Notes: generated from the letters alone by a model not told the origin. DNA of 64,000 nt from Pseudomonas abieticivorans (GCF_023509015.1 NZ_CP094975.1:5821501-5885500); one strand, 5' to 3'. Positions 33,201 through 41,736 are shown, numbered from the stretch's first letter. A program made the numbers and translations.

Positions 33201-36070
33201 GCACCGCCAGCGACCCGCGCGAAGGCAGCGCGGCGTGCCCACAGGCAAAAAACCATCCGTTCTTCGGCCGCTATGGGCGCGCCGATTGGCTGGGTGCACG
33301 CACAGCCATGCAGCGCTGGTTCATCGACCCGCTGGTGAACACCCGTGGCATTGATCGGGGCCTGGGCACCATCTTTACCCATGACCACCTGGGCCCTTCG
33401 ACGCACCAGCAGATCGGCTTGTACGCCACGGTGCTGGCCGAGCCTGCCGGCTCCACCTGGAACCATGCCGAAACCGGCGAGCCGTTGTACAGCGGCGCAC
33501 GCCAGGACGGCGGGCCGACGTCCTGGCAAGCGGTGGTCAACACGGGCGACCTGGATGGCGACGGGCGCAACGACAGCTTCCGCGAATTTTTCCTGGAATA
33601 CAGCGACTTCCAGCACGCCTATGAAGCCGGCGTCTACGTGGGCGCAGGCCCCGATGGGGTGCCCAATGCCCAGGCATTCCCGGCCACCACCGAGAGCTTT
33701 CGCTACGCCATCAACCCGCCGCTGCGCAAGCAGGGCCCCAACTTGCTCGAGTCGGTGGTGGAAACCCGCGGCGGCCTGGCACCCGGCTGCCCGAGACGGC
33801 CCTGCCCGCAAGCGATCTCGGTGGATGACCCAGGCATGTTCGTGGTCAATTACCGCAACGAGCCGCTGGCCCTGCGCGTGTACGACCCCAACAAGGTTGG
33901 CCCCGACGGCAAGCGCGGGCTGCAGGCCGACGGCCTGGGTGGCGACCTGGCGTACGCGATGCACAGCCGCACCGACCGGGCCATCGCGGCGATGAACCTG
34001 GCGCCCAACCTGGTCACCTCGGCCACCGGGCCCACGGGCGGCACCACGCTGTTCCCGCCGCACATCAACAAGGGCGGGGCCGAGCCCGGTGACCCGTTCA
34101 CCCCCATGCTGCGCACCTACACCGGTGACAACGTGCGCCTGCGGGTGCACGCCGGTGGCCACGAGGAAGAGCACAACGTGACCCTGCACGGGGTCAAGTG
34201 GCTGCAAAGTGGCTCGGGCTTCGGCAACAGTTCCAACTCCGGCTGGCGCGCCTCGCAGATGATCGGCATTTCCGAGCAGATGGGCTTTATCGCGCCGGTG
34301 TCGATGCTCTCGAGTTCTGCCGCCACCACCGGGGATTACCTGTATTCCATGGACGCCTCCATCGAGGGCTACTGGAACGGCATCTGGGGGGTGATGCGCA
34401 ACTACACCGCCAAGCGCGCCGACCTGTTCGCACTGCCCAACAATGCCACCCCGGCCGGGGCGCGCAACACCGTGGCGTTCGACGGCGCCTGCCCGCGTAT
34501 CGGTGTCAACCCCACTGGCATCGGCACCCGGCCCACGCCGCAGCGCAACTATGAAGTGGTCGCGGCATTGGCCAACGATATTCTGAAAAACCCGCTGAAC
34601 GTCAGCCTGACGGACCCTGCCGGCATCAACCAGCACATCGGCGGGCCACTGAACCCGGCCGGCGGTACCCTGGTGTTCAACAGCCGGGCCACCGCCATTG
34701 CCCAAGTGACGGTCACTGACCCCGAGGACGGCGAAACCTTCACCATCGGCGGCAATAGCGGGCCGTTGCATGACCCCACGGCGATCCTCTACGTGCGCAA
34801 GGCCGACCTGGACCCGGCCACCGGCAAGCTCAAGCCCGGTGTGCCGATCGAGCCGCTGGTGCTGCGCGCCACTGCCGGTGACTGCATCAACATCACCCTG
34901 GAAAACCGCCTGCCCAGCATGATGCCGGACCTGGCCAGCACCGCCGTGATGCAAGGCCTGGTCAAGCGCGATCGCAACCACACCGAGGGTGCCAGCACCT
35001 TCAACAACAACCAGTTGCGCCCCTCCAGCCACGTGGGCCTGCACGCGCAATTGCTGGCCTATGACATCACCAAGTCCGACGGCACCAACGTCGGCACCAA
35101 CCCGATCCAGACCGTGCCACCCAGGGTTGGCAGCACCGGCGCGTACCCCAGCCGGGTGTACCAGTACTACGCCGGGCACCTGGAGCGCGAAGGCAAGCCG
35201 GTGTCGCAGTTGGGCCGCAGCGTGGACAACATCAACGCCACGGCCATCGAGTTTGGTGGCCTCAACCTGACCACGGCCGACGTGATCAAGCAGCCGCAAA
35301 AAGGCTTGGGCGGCGCCATGAGCATCCTGCCCCAGGCCGCGACCTGGGTTGAAGATGCGCGCAGCCGCGCCTCGGCCACGGTGACCGTCAGCGGGCAAGC
35401 ACCGTACCGCGACTTTGCCCAGGTGTGGCAGCGCTCCTTGAACATGCGCTGGGCCAACGGCCGCCCGGTGGAGGGCATGAACACCGAGGGCAACGGCGTG
35501 CCGACCGACCCCAAGGACAACTCCGACATGGCCATCAACTACAAGAGCGAACCGTTGTGGTTTCGCTATGGCGTGGCGCCCAACGCGCCGTTCGGGCGCG
35601 CGGGCGGTTATGGCCTGGGCGACATCGTCAATGCCCACATGGCCTACAGCAACGCGCTGGTCGGCGGCGATCCGCAGACGCCGGTGTTATGGGTCAAGCC
35701 TGGCCAACCGTTTCGCACGCACATCCTGATGCCTTCGGGCGGCAGCCGTGGCGGCACCTACCAGTTGGACGGGCACCTGTGGTCGGTCAACCCCTTCCAA
35801 TCGGAAAAAAGCGACACCGCTGGCTACCCCATGAGCACGCCTGGCGTGGGCTCGGTGCGGTTTGGCTATAACCCGATGTCGATGTACGTCGGTGCCCACG
35901 AAAGCGTCTTGCCGGGGGGGCACTTCAGCTTTATGCACCCCAGTGCCGGCGGCGCCAATGCCATCCCTGGCGACTACCTGTACCGCGATTACGCCGCCTA
36001 CGGCAATGCCAGCGGGCTGTGGGGGCTGCTGCGGGTGACCAACGAGCCAGAACCTGCGCCGGCGCCTTAG
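30260..36070 (+). CDS. mnxG: Giant multicopper oxidase, MnxG-like (candidate Mn(II) oxidase)
   Basis: 1,936-aa exported protein with signal peptide MNGISPSPRLMNLLLLIGSLFG (cleaved near AEA-QV). Copper-ligand motifs recur: HEQHIFHLHGHQW (about 471-485), YHCHFYPHFAQGMW (about 527-541), QHIHLPKWD (about 936), THDHLGPSTHQQIGLY (about 1040), HEEEHNVTLHGV (about 1301) and SSHVGLHAQ (about 1589). An acidic linker NDDDGEGDDDDG lies near 630. This size and set of motifs match the MnxG/McoA-type oxidases tied to Mn(II) oxidation in P. putida. The beta-propeller protein, SCO chaperones and secretion genes around it support assembly and export. Start 30260 is fixed by the promoter at 30199-30214, although its ribosome site is weak. 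Mn oxidation is inferred. Confidence 0.85.
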   Translation: MNGISPSPRLMNLLLLIGSLFGLEPFAEAQVRCERNLVAQVVALDQPLMFNRLGAQNANGMLYALRRDVVDDRGVSLAQGGAAVPGKVTLRADKRPRPIVLRMAAGDCLTVHLQNLLAYQANPASDQGQDEVQDQAGAQLPVVDDQVADRHVGFQVNGLQAVSSIDDIASFSGRNANSLVAPGASRSYVLFGEREGAFAASSRGATFGGEGNAGNAANGLFGEVVVLPKGGRAYRNTVTEEELRLASVGRTPAGQPVVDYQARYPQRQPWVGEARGGLPILNMLDGNEIIASDSDAIVMGSNADGSFPPATYPLEAVGKRNPALPNRLEPFRDFASQFQDEVAVTQAFPGYWADPVMAHVLEPTRDSFMINYGSGGMGAEVIANRLGVGPMHDCLSCAYEEFFLSSHTVGDVAMLVDVPANVGLENIRPGQVPSADQVGVKASMALYPAEPSNVNHSYIGDLVKFRNTHNGHEQHIFHLHGHQWLFNPNDDNSDYIDAQGIGPGAGYTYEIANGGSGNRNRVAGDAIYHCHFYPHFAQGMWAMWRIHDVFEEGTVLEVSQQGVDGYHTAPFALRSGKPAAGARALPDGEIIAGTPIPAVVPLPGKAMAPMPGKVAVVPKLGETRLAANDDDGEGDDDDGQHGGGQQAIGSLAVVDRSQANRNADGSLKNPGYPFWIGGMESSVGQRPPTPPLDMLDPAQATALKATGKALWANLDPVQAGGWNGGLPRHALDGVAAGGEADTQTTSLDFSKVVTRAKPLYLPEEGTEVEQSAMAFHALKEHPSYAVLPGNQVVPKPFRTNGALPVAGAPYYEPCMDDRQKRLTASAGLGEFNSGERLDGVSFTGASTFSADRPRLYKAANIQFDAVYNKVGYHFPQARILALWEDAWPVITKQRPPEPLVMRMNTFDCVMYQQTNLIPATYEMDDYQVRTPTDVIGQHIHLPKWDLTSADGSSNGWNYEDGVLSPGAVVERIHAIRTFNGCTASDPREGSAACPQAKNHPFFGRYGRADWLGARTAMQRWFIDPLVNTRGIDRGLGTIFTHDHLGPSTHQQIGLYATVLAEPAGSTWNHAETGEPLYSGARQDGGPTSWQAVVNTGDLDGDGRNDSFREFFLEYSDFQHAYEAGVYVGAGPDGVPNAQAFPATTESFRYAINPPLRKQGPNLLESVVETRGGLAPGCPRRPCPQAISVDDPGMFVVNYRNEPLALRVYDPNKVGPDGKRGLQADGLGGDLAYAMHSRTDRAIAAMNLAPNLVTSATGPTGGTTLFPPHINKGGAEPGDPFTPMLRTYTGDNVRLRVHAGGHEEEHNVTLHGVKWLQSGSGFGNSSNSGWRASQMIGISEQMGFIAPVSMLSSSAATTGDYLYSMDASIEGYWNGIWGVMRNYTAKRADLFALPNNATPAGARNTVAFDGACPRIGVNPTGIGTRPTPQRNYEVVAALANDILKNPLNVSLTDPAGINQHIGGPLNPAGGTLVFNSRATAIAQVTVTDPEDGETFTIGGNSGPLHDPTAILYVRKADLDPATGKLKPGVPIEPLVLRATAGDCINITLENRLPSMMPDLASTAVMQGLVKRDRNHTEGASTFNNNQLRPSSHVGLHAQLLAYDITKSDGTNVGTNPIQTVPPRVGSTGAYPSRVYQYYAGHLEREGKPVSQLGRSVDNINATAIEFGGLNLTTADVIKQPQKGLGGAMSILPQAATWVEDARSRASATVTVSGQAPYRDFAQVWQRSLNMRWANGRPVEGMNTEGNGVPTDPKDNSDMAINYKSEPLWFRYGVAPNAPFGRAGGYGLGDIVNAHMAYSNALVGGDPQTPVLWVKPGQPFRTHILMPSGGSRGGTYQLDGHLWSVNPFQSEKSDTAGYPMSTPGVGSVRFGYNPMSMYVGAHESVLPGGHFSFMHPSAGGANAIPGDYLYRDYAAYGNASGLWGLLRVTNEPEPAPAP

Positions 36071-36093
36071 CGGCCAAGAAAAGGGGAACGCAC

Positions 36094-38034
36094 ATGGACA
36101 AGCAACTTACCCGGGCCGGCCTTGTGGCCGTGGCGGCCCTGCTGTTGGTCGGCTGGCTGGCATTGCCACGCAGCCAGTCACTGGCCAGCGTGCCGCTGCC
36201 CGACACCTGGACCGGCCAGCGCCTGGAACGCGATGGCGTGGCCGTGGCCTTCGAGGTGCGCGCGGTGGGCGACAAGGGCGCGCTCAACGAAGGCGATTTT
36301 GCCGACGTGCGCTTCAAGGTCAGCGACCTTGCCTCGGGCCAGCCGTTGGCGGATTTGGCCCCCGGCGCCTGGCTCGACCCGGCGCAAACCCAGGTCGGCA
36401 GCGACAGCGAACAGAGCTGCAAGTCGCGGGCCGCGTTGTTTCTCAAGAGCAGCATCGGCGCGCGGCCGTTGCTCGACCTCAACAGTTATTACCTGCTGGT
36501 GATGAACCAGGACGCCAGCGTGTCGGTGATCGACCCTTCGGTGTCCCTGGGCGGCACCACCAGTACCCTGGGCCGCATCGGGCTGGTGGCCGCGCCCATG
36601 GACTGGGTGGCACTCAAGGACAACCGCCGGGTGTTCGTCTCGCAGCCCAGCGCAGGCGAGGTGGCGGTGATCGATGCCCAGCAGTTCCGGCGCGTGGCGT
36701 CGATCGCCGCGGGCAACCAACCGGTGCGCGTGGCCTTGCAGCCCGACGAGCGCCTGTTGTGGGTGGGCAATAACGCCAGCGACCCGGCGCTGGCCGGCGT
36801 GACCCTGATCGACCCGGGCACCTTGCAGGCGGTCAAGTTTTTGGCCACCGGCCGCGGCCACCACGAGATCGCCTTCAGCAACGATTCGCGCCATGCCTTT
36901 GTCAGCAACCGCGACGATGGCACCCTGAGCGTGATCGACATTGCCAGCCGTACCCAGGTGGCGCAACTCAAGACCGGCGGCCAACCGTTGGCGGTGGCCT
37001 ACTCGGCGTTGTCCCAGGCGGTGTACGTGGCCGATGGCAGCACCGGCACGGTGACCGTGGTGGATGCGCGCAGCCACCGCGTGCGCACGCTGATCCACAG
37101 CCAGCCAGGGTTGGGGCCGATACGCTTCAGCCGTGACGGGCGCTGGGGGATTGTGCTTAACACCCTGGAAAACCGCGCGGTGGTCATCGATGCGGCCACC
37201 GACAGCCTGGTCCATGACCTTGAGGTGTCGGCCGAGCCTTGGCAGGTCAACTTCACCCAGGCCTACGCCTATGTGCGCGGCCTGGGGTCGCCAAAGGTCA
37301 GCATGATCAACCTGTCCTCGCTGGGCGAGGGCCGCACGCCCATTACCCAGGTGTTCGAGGCCGGGGCAGCAGCGCCACGCCAGGCCGGCGACCTGCCGCT
37401 GGCCAGCAGCATGGCCAGCTCGCGGGACGAGAACTCGGTGTTCGTGGTCAACCCGGTGGACAACACCACCTACTTTTACGCCGAAGGCATGAACGCCCCG
37501 ATGTCCGGCTACCTCAACCGCGGGCAGCAGGCGCGCGCGGCGCTGGTGATCGACCACAGCCTGCGCGAGGTTGCGCCTGGGGTGTACAGCGCGCGGGTCA
37601 AGTTGCCGCCCGCCGGCAGGTTCGACGTGGCGTTCTTGCTTAACCAGCCCAGCATCATCCACTGCTTCAGCGCCCAGGTATTGCCGGGGGCGGTGGCCGA
37701 CCCGCGCCTGGCGCAGCCCAAGGTCGACTTCTTGCTCAAGCGCCGCACCGTGACGCTGGGCAGCCCCTATGTGGCGCGGTTCCGTATCGCCCAGGACAGC
37801 GGCCGGGTGCCTCGCCGTGGGGTAGCTGACGTGCAGGTGCGCTATTACCTGGCCCCCACCTCGCAGCTGCGCGTGGTGCCGGCCCGCGAGGTGGGCGATG
37901 GCCTTTATGAAGCGGCCCTGGACCTGAACCAGAGCGGCGCCTGGTACCTGCACGTGCGGGCGCCGTCCCTGGGCGCGAACTTCGATGACAAGACCTATGC
38001 CAGCGTGCGGGTATTGCCCGCGCCAGGCCAATGA
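36094..38034 (+). CDS. YVTN-type beta-propeller protein of the oxidase operon
   Basis: 646-aa protein with one N-terminal membrane/signal segment (LTRAGLVAVAALLLVGWLAL). The middle part has repeated propeller blades with the YVTN/YncE pattern: VAVIDAQQFRRVASIAAGNQPVRVALQPDERLLWVGN; HAFVSNRDDGTLSVIDIASRTQVAQLKTGGQPLAVAYS; YVADGSTGTVTVVDARSHRVRTLIHS. The C-terminal region (about 500-640) is beta-rich and Ig-like. Ribosome site AAGGGGAA (36081-36088) precedes ATG 36094, 23 bp after the oxidase stop. It may scaffold the oxidase or bind metal in the periplasm; no catalytic motif is seen. Confidence 0.82.
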   Translation: MDKQLTRAGLVAVAALLLVGWLALPRSQSLASVPLPDTWTGQRLERDGVAVAFEVRAVGDKGALNEGDFADVRFKVSDLASGQPLADLAPGAWLDPAQTQVGSDSEQSCKSRAALFLKSSIGARPLLDLNSYYLLVMNQDASVSVIDPSVSLGGTTSTLGRIGLVAAPMDWVALKDNRRVFVSQPSAGEVAVIDAQQFRRVASIAAGNQPVRVALQPDERLLWVGNNASDPALAGVTLIDPGTLQAVKFLATGRGHHEIAFSNDSRHAFVSNRDDGTLSVIDIASRTQVAQLKTGGQPLAVAYSALSQAVYVADGSTGTVTVVDARSHRVRTLIHSQPGLGPIRFSRDGRWGIVLNTLENRAVVIDAATDSLVHDLEVSAEPWQVNFTQAYAYVRGLGSPKVSMINLSSLGEGRTPITQVFEAGAAAPRQAGDLPLASSMASSRDENSVFVVNPVDNTTYFYAEGMNAPMSGYLNRGQQARAALVIDHSLREVAPGVYSARVKLPPAGRFDVAFLLNQPSIIHCFSAQVLPGAVADPRLAQPKVDFLLKRRTVTLGSPYVARFRIAQDSGRVPRRGVADVQVRYYLAPTSQLRVVPAREVGDGLYEAALDLNQSGAWYLHVRAPSLGANFDDKTYASVRVLPAPGQ

Positions 38035-38047
38035 GCGGGAGCCTGCG

Positions 38048-38692
38048 ATGAACACATACCCTAGCTGCGCATTGATGATCGGGCTACTGGCCCTGGGGGC
38101 CGGGCCGGCGCAGGCCCATTCGGCCGACGAACACGCAGGCCACGGCCCGGCCAAACCACGCCTGGAAGCCACCCGCGTGACCTTCGCCGACGTACCGCTC
38201 ACCGACCAGGCCGGCAAACCGATACGCCTGGAAAAAGACCTGTTGGCCAACAAGATCGTGGTCATGGGCTTCATCTACACCCGCTGCACCACGGTGTGCC
38301 CGGTGGTGTCCTCGATCATGGGCAAGGTCCAGCAACAACTGGGCGGGCGGGTGGGCACCGAGGTGCAATTGGTGTCGATCAGCGTCGACCCGCTGCGCGA
38401 CGACCCACCGCGCCTGGCGGCCTACGCCCGGCAGTTCCAGCATGGCCCCGGCTGGAGTTGGCTGACCGGCAGCAGCCAGTCGATCACCGCCACCCTCAAG
38501 GGGTTGGGCAGTTGGAGCCCGAACCTGCTCCAACACCCGCCGTTGATTCTGGTGGGTGATGGCAACAGCCCGCACTGGACCCGCTATTACGGCTTCACCG
38601 ACCCGGCCGTGCTGGTGCGCGAGGTGGATGAGCTGAGCAGCCTGCACCGCAAGGCCCGGCGTACGGTGATCGCCCAGGATGTGCAGCCATGA
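38048..38692 (+). CDS. SCO1/SenC-like copper chaperone, copy 1
   Basis: 214-aa thioredoxin-fold protein. The signal peptide (MNTYPSCALMIGLLALGAG) is cleaved near AQA-HS, and a His-rich start HSADEHAGHGP follows. The copper motif is C-x3-CP in YTRCTTVCPVVSS. The distal copper His of SCO proteins is not obvious: the expected place reads LILVGDGNSPHWTRYYG. GGGAGC before the ATG sets the start, 13 bp after the propeller gene. The next gene overlaps it by 4 nt. It probably delivers copper to, or reduces disulfides in, the oxidase. Confidence 0.85.
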   Translation: MNTYPSCALMIGLLALGAGPAQAHSADEHAGHGPAKPRLEATRVTFADVPLTDQAGKPIRLEKDLLANKIVVMGFIYTRCTTVCPVVSSIMGKVQQQLGGRVGTEVQLVSISVDPLRDDPPRLAAYARQFQHGPGWSWLTGSSQSITATLKGLGSWSPNLLQHPPLILVGDGNSPHWTRYYGFTDPAVLVREVDELSSLHRKARRTVIAQDVQP

Positions 38693-39288
38693 AGCGTGCC
38701 CATGCCTTGATCGTATGCCTGATGCTGTGTGGCAGCGCCTTGGGCCATGAACCTGCGCCTGCAGTGGCCACCGAACGCCCGGCCAGCGGTACCCGTGACG
38801 CCCAGGCCTGGTTTACCGATACACCGCTGTACGACCAGCACGGCAATACGCTGCGCTTCTACAGCGACGTGTTGAAAGATCGGGTGGTGCTGCTCAATGT
38901 CATCTTCACGAGCTGCACGGACGCCTGCCCGCTGATCACCCGCAAGTTGCTCCAAGTGCGCCAGGCACTGGGCAAGGACGCTGCGCAGGTGACGTTTATC
39001 TCCCTGACCAGCGACCCGCAGACCGACACCCCGGCGGTGCTCAAGGCCTATACCCTCAAGCACGGCGTGGACGACCCGCAATGGCTATTTCTGACCGGTG
39101 ATGCACAGGCGATGGCCCTGGTGCTGGGCCGTATCGGCCAGGTGATCCCCAGCCCCGAACAACACTCCACCCAGTTGATCGTCGGCGACGTGGCCGGCAA
39201 GCGCTGGAGCAAGATCCGCCCCGATGCCCCGGCGGCCGCCATCGCCCAGCGCTTGCAACTGCTGGCACTGCCAGTGGCCGGGCGGTGA
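38689..39288 (+). CDS. SCO1/SenC-like copper chaperone, copy 2
   Basis: 199-aa protein with signal peptide MKRAHALIVCLMLCGSALGHE. Copper ligands are intact: C-x3-CP in FTSCTDACPLITRK and a His in PSPEQHSTQLIVGD. The mature N-terminus resembles other SCO proteins (WFTDTPLYDQHGNTLRFYSDVLKDRVVLLNVIFTSC). The ATGA overlap with the preceding gene implies coupled translation. Having two SCO proteins in one operon suggests a heavy copper-loading demand, consistent with a 1,936-residue oxidase. Confidence 0.88.
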   Translation: MKRAHALIVCLMLCGSALGHEPAPAVATERPASGTRDAQAWFTDTPLYDQHGNTLRFYSDVLKDRVVLLNVIFTSCTDACPLITRKLLQVRQALGKDAAQVTFISLTSDPQTDTPAVLKAYTLKHGVDDPQWLFLTGDAQAMALVLGRIGQVIPSPEQHSTQLIVGDVAGKRWSKIRPDAPAAAIAQRLQLLALPVAGR

Positions 39289-39291
39289 CCG

Positions 39292-40851
39292 ATGAACGTC
39301 GGGGCGGCTGTGTGCCTGGTGCTGCTGTGCGGCTTGAGCGCGGTGGCTGCCGGCGTGCCGCTGTCGGCTATCGAGAGCGCCGGCAAGCGCCTGTATCGCG
39401 AGGGCCTGTCGAGCAGTGGCGAGCCGATCATGGCGCGGGTGGGGGCGGCTGACATCAGCGTGCCGGCCACCGCGCTGCCCTGCGCCGGCTGCCACGGCAC
39501 CGACGGCCTGGGGCGCCCGGAAGGCGGAATCAGGCCAGCCGACCTTAGCTGGCGACGCCTGGCCGGCGCCCACGGCCAGCAGCGCATCAACGGCCGCGAC
39601 TACCCCGCCTATAACGACGCCACGCTGGCCCGGGCCGTGCAGGAAGGCCGCGACCCGGCCAACAACCGCCTGGACCCGAGCATGCCGCGCTTCGTGCTGA
39701 CGCTCAATGACCAGCGCAACCTCACCGCCTACCTCAAGCGACTGCAGGATGAGCAGGACCCGGGCCTTGAACCGGATCGGCTGCGCCTGGGCACCTTGTT
39801 GCCCACCCGCGGGCCACTGGCCGAGGAGGGCGCCACCGTGGCGGCGATCCTCACGGGCAGTATCGCGCGCATCAACCAGGCCGGAGGCATTCATGGGCGC
39901 CAACTGCAACTGATCGTGGCCGACCCTGGCCCCGACCGTGCCAGCGCCCGGCAGGCGTTGGCGCAACTGATCGATCAACCGGTGTTCGCGCTGGTCGCGC
40001 CCCTGGCCCCGGCGCTGGACGAGGACCTGTCGGCGCAACTGGAACAGGCCGGCGTGCCGTTGATTGGCGCACTGTCGCTGCTGGGGGCCAGCCAAACCAG
40101 CCGGCAGATTTTCGAGCCGTTGCCGGGCCTTCGCGAGCAATGGGTGGCGTTGGCCGACTACGCCCAGCAAGGCCTGCAACTGTCCCAGGGGCCGACCCTG
40201 GTGGCCTGGTATGGCGATGCCCACCAGCAACAGGCGGCCGCCGCGTTTGCCGACTACCTGCAAGGGCAGGGCTGGCTACAGGTGCGCGCCCTGGCGTTCG
40301 ACCCACGGCAACCGCAGGGCTTTACCGGCCAGGCGGCCAGCGCCCGCGCGGTGTTCTACGTGGGCGAGGGCGCAGGCTTCGGCCCCTTGGCCGGGCACCT
40401 GCAGGAAGCCGGCGTGCAACCCTACCTGTTCGCCGCCTCAAGCCAGGTGGCCGGCGACGTGTTGCAGTTACCGAGCGGGTTTTCCCGGCGGGTGTTTCTA
40501 GCCTATCCGTTCATTCCCAGCGACTGGACCCCCAGTGGCCGTGCGGCGCTGACCCAATTGCGCCAGCGCCAGGGCTTGAATGGCCAGCACGCGGTGTTGC
40601 AGGTGGCGGCCTACAGTTCGATGTTGTTGCTGTGCGAGGGCTTGAAGCAGGCTGGCCGCGATGCCAGCCGGGAAAAGCTGATCAGCGCGCTGGAAGGCCT
40701 GCACGACTTCGTCACCGGCGTCACGCCACCGATCAGTTTTGGCCCGGGCAAGCGCTTGGGCCTGAACGGCGCGCACATCGTCACGGTAGAACTGCCCGAG
40801 CAGCGCTTCTACCCCGTGGCCCCCTACCAATCGCTGCAAGCCAGACCCTGA
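39292..40851 (+). CDS. Cytochrome c / periplasmic solute-binding fusion
   Basis: 519-aa exported protein (signal MNVGAAVCLVLLCGLSAVAAG). Residues about 30-155 form a c-type cytochrome with heme site CAGCH near 64-68 and a candidate axial Met in DPSMPRFVLTLNDQ. From about residue 165 to the end it is a type-1 periplasmic binding fold of the branched-chain amino-acid (Peripla_BP_6) kind: LGTLLPTRGPLAEEGATVAAILTGSIARINQAGGIHGRQLQLIVAD. The domain pairing is unusual. It could relay electrons from the oxidase while sensing a ligand, but the ligand is unknown. It starts 3 bp after the second SCO gene. Confidence 0.83.
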   Translation: MNVGAAVCLVLLCGLSAVAAGVPLSAIESAGKRLYREGLSSSGEPIMARVGAADISVPATALPCAGCHGTDGLGRPEGGIRPADLSWRRLAGAHGQQRINGRDYPAYNDATLARAVQEGRDPANNRLDPSMPRFVLTLNDQRNLTAYLKRLQDEQDPGLEPDRLRLGTLLPTRGPLAEEGATVAAILTGSIARINQAGGIHGRQLQLIVADPGPDRASARQALAQLIDQPVFALVAPLAPALDEDLSAQLEQAGVPLIGALSLLGASQTSRQIFEPLPGLREQWVALADYAQQGLQLSQGPTLVAWYGDAHQQQAAAAFADYLQGQGWLQVRALAFDPRQPQGFTGQAASARAVFYVGEGAGFGPLAGHLQEAGVQPYLFAASSQVAGDVLQLPSGFSRRVFLAYPFIPSDWTPSGRAALTQLRQRQGLNGQHAVLQVAAYSSMLLLCEGLKQAGRDASREKLISALEGLHDFVTGVTPPISFGPGKRLGLNGAHIVTVELPEQRFYPVAPYQSLQARP

Positions 40852-40860
40852 GGCACCGTC

Positions 40861-41517
40861 ATGAAGCTCAAGCCCCTGTTGTTGCTGACCCTGTCGCCAC
40901 TCTTCATGCAGGCCTTGGCCGACGATGGCCGGGTGGCCGCGCGGGTCAACGGCCAAGCCATCAGCGAGTTCCGCCTGGAGCGCTACTTTACCGAGTACCT
41001 GGAAGAACAGGGGCGGGCGGTGGCGAGCATTCGCAGCCCCCAGGCCTACCGGCAATTGCGGCAGGCGGCCCTGGGTGAGTTGATCGACAAGGAGCTGTTG
41101 TGGCAAGAGGCGGGCAGGCGCGGCGTGATCATCAGCGACAGTGCAGTGCAGGCGCAGGTCGAGCAGACGCGGCAGGCCTTTGGCAGCCCTCAACGCTTCA
41201 ACCAGCGCCTGCAGGACGCAGGTTTCGATGAGCACAGTTACGCCGACTACACCCGACGTGAACTGGCGGCCCGGCAGGTCTACGCTCAATGGGGGCAAGT
41301 GCCCGCACCCACTGATGAACAGGTGCGCGCGTTCATGGATGAAAACCGACTTTTAATCACCTCGCAGAACCACCTGCAAGGTGCTGATGTCGAACCGCTA
41401 CAGGGCCTGGAAGCGGCCAGGGCATTGCTCGGCTCACGCCAGCAGGCCCAAGCACGACAGCAAGCGTTGGCACGCTTGCGTACGCAAGGCAGCGTCGAAC
41501 GGATTGACGCCCATTGA
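40861..41517 (+). CDS. SurA N-terminal-like periplasmic chaperone, no PPIase domain
   Basis: 218-aa exported protein (signal MKLKPLLLLTLSPLFMQALA-DDG). VNGQAISEFRLERYFTEYL and LRQAALGELIDKELLWQEAGRRGVIISDSAVQAQVEQTRQAFGS match the SurA_N/PpiC-type helical chaperone domain. The parvulin domain expected afterwards is absent; the C-terminus is a short helical Gln/Ala/Arg-rich tail. It probably assists folding or transit of the giant oxidase in the periplasm. Last gene of the oxidase operon, 9 bp after the cytochrome fusion. Confidence 0.78.
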   Translation: MKLKPLLLLTLSPLFMQALADDGRVAARVNGQAISEFRLERYFTEYLEEQGRAVASIRSPQAYRQLRQAALGELIDKELLWQEAGRRGVIISDSAVQAQVEQTRQAFGSPQRFNQRLQDAGFDEHSYADYTRRELAARQVYAQWGQVPAPTDEQVRAFMDENRLLITSQNHLQGADVEPLQGLEAARALLGSRQQAQARQQALARLRTQGSVERIDAH

Positions 41518-41522
41518 AGTTT

Positions 41523-41584
41523 CCCCCCCAATAGTGGGGAACCTTGGCAGTCGGCATTCAGGCAGTTCCCCAAATTTGGGGGAT
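41523..41584. promoter_or_regulatory. G/C palindromes upstream of the receiver gene
   Basis: CCCCCCAATAGTGGGG (41523-41538) and CCCCAAATTTGGGGGAT (41568-41584) lie 70-130 bp upstream of the -24 box at 41655. The word TGGGGGAT is shared (in reverse orientation) with the sites at 29430 and 30133. The first hairpin, five bases after a stop codon, could also act as terminator of the oxidase operon. Confidence 0.5.
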
Positions 41585-41654
41585 GGGGGCATGGGAGTAC
41601 TATTTTTCCCATGGAAATCAGCGGCATGGCACGGTAAAAATCCGTCGCCGGGTC

Positions 41655-41670
41655 TGGCATGAAGTGTGCT
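41655..41670 (+). promoter_or_regulatory. Sigma-54 (-24/-12) promoter of the secretion operon
   Basis: TGGCATGAAGTGTGCT: correct GG/GC spacing, eight bases identical to the start of the oxidase promoter at 30199. The predicted transcript start near 41681 rules out the ATG at 41680 and supports the TTG start at 41737. Confidence 0.68.
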
Positions 41671-41736
41671 CAAGCCTAAGTGAGGCGCGCACTCCCAGGC
41701 TCGGATTCACGGACCTGCAGTTTCAAGGAGTCCACC

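Noticed and set aside
32618..35638. Open frame of about 1,006 codons antisense to the multicopper oxidase
   Set aside because: It follows the codon-position bias of the oxidase gene in high-GC DNA, is Val/Gly/His/Arg-rich without domains, and has no ribosome site.
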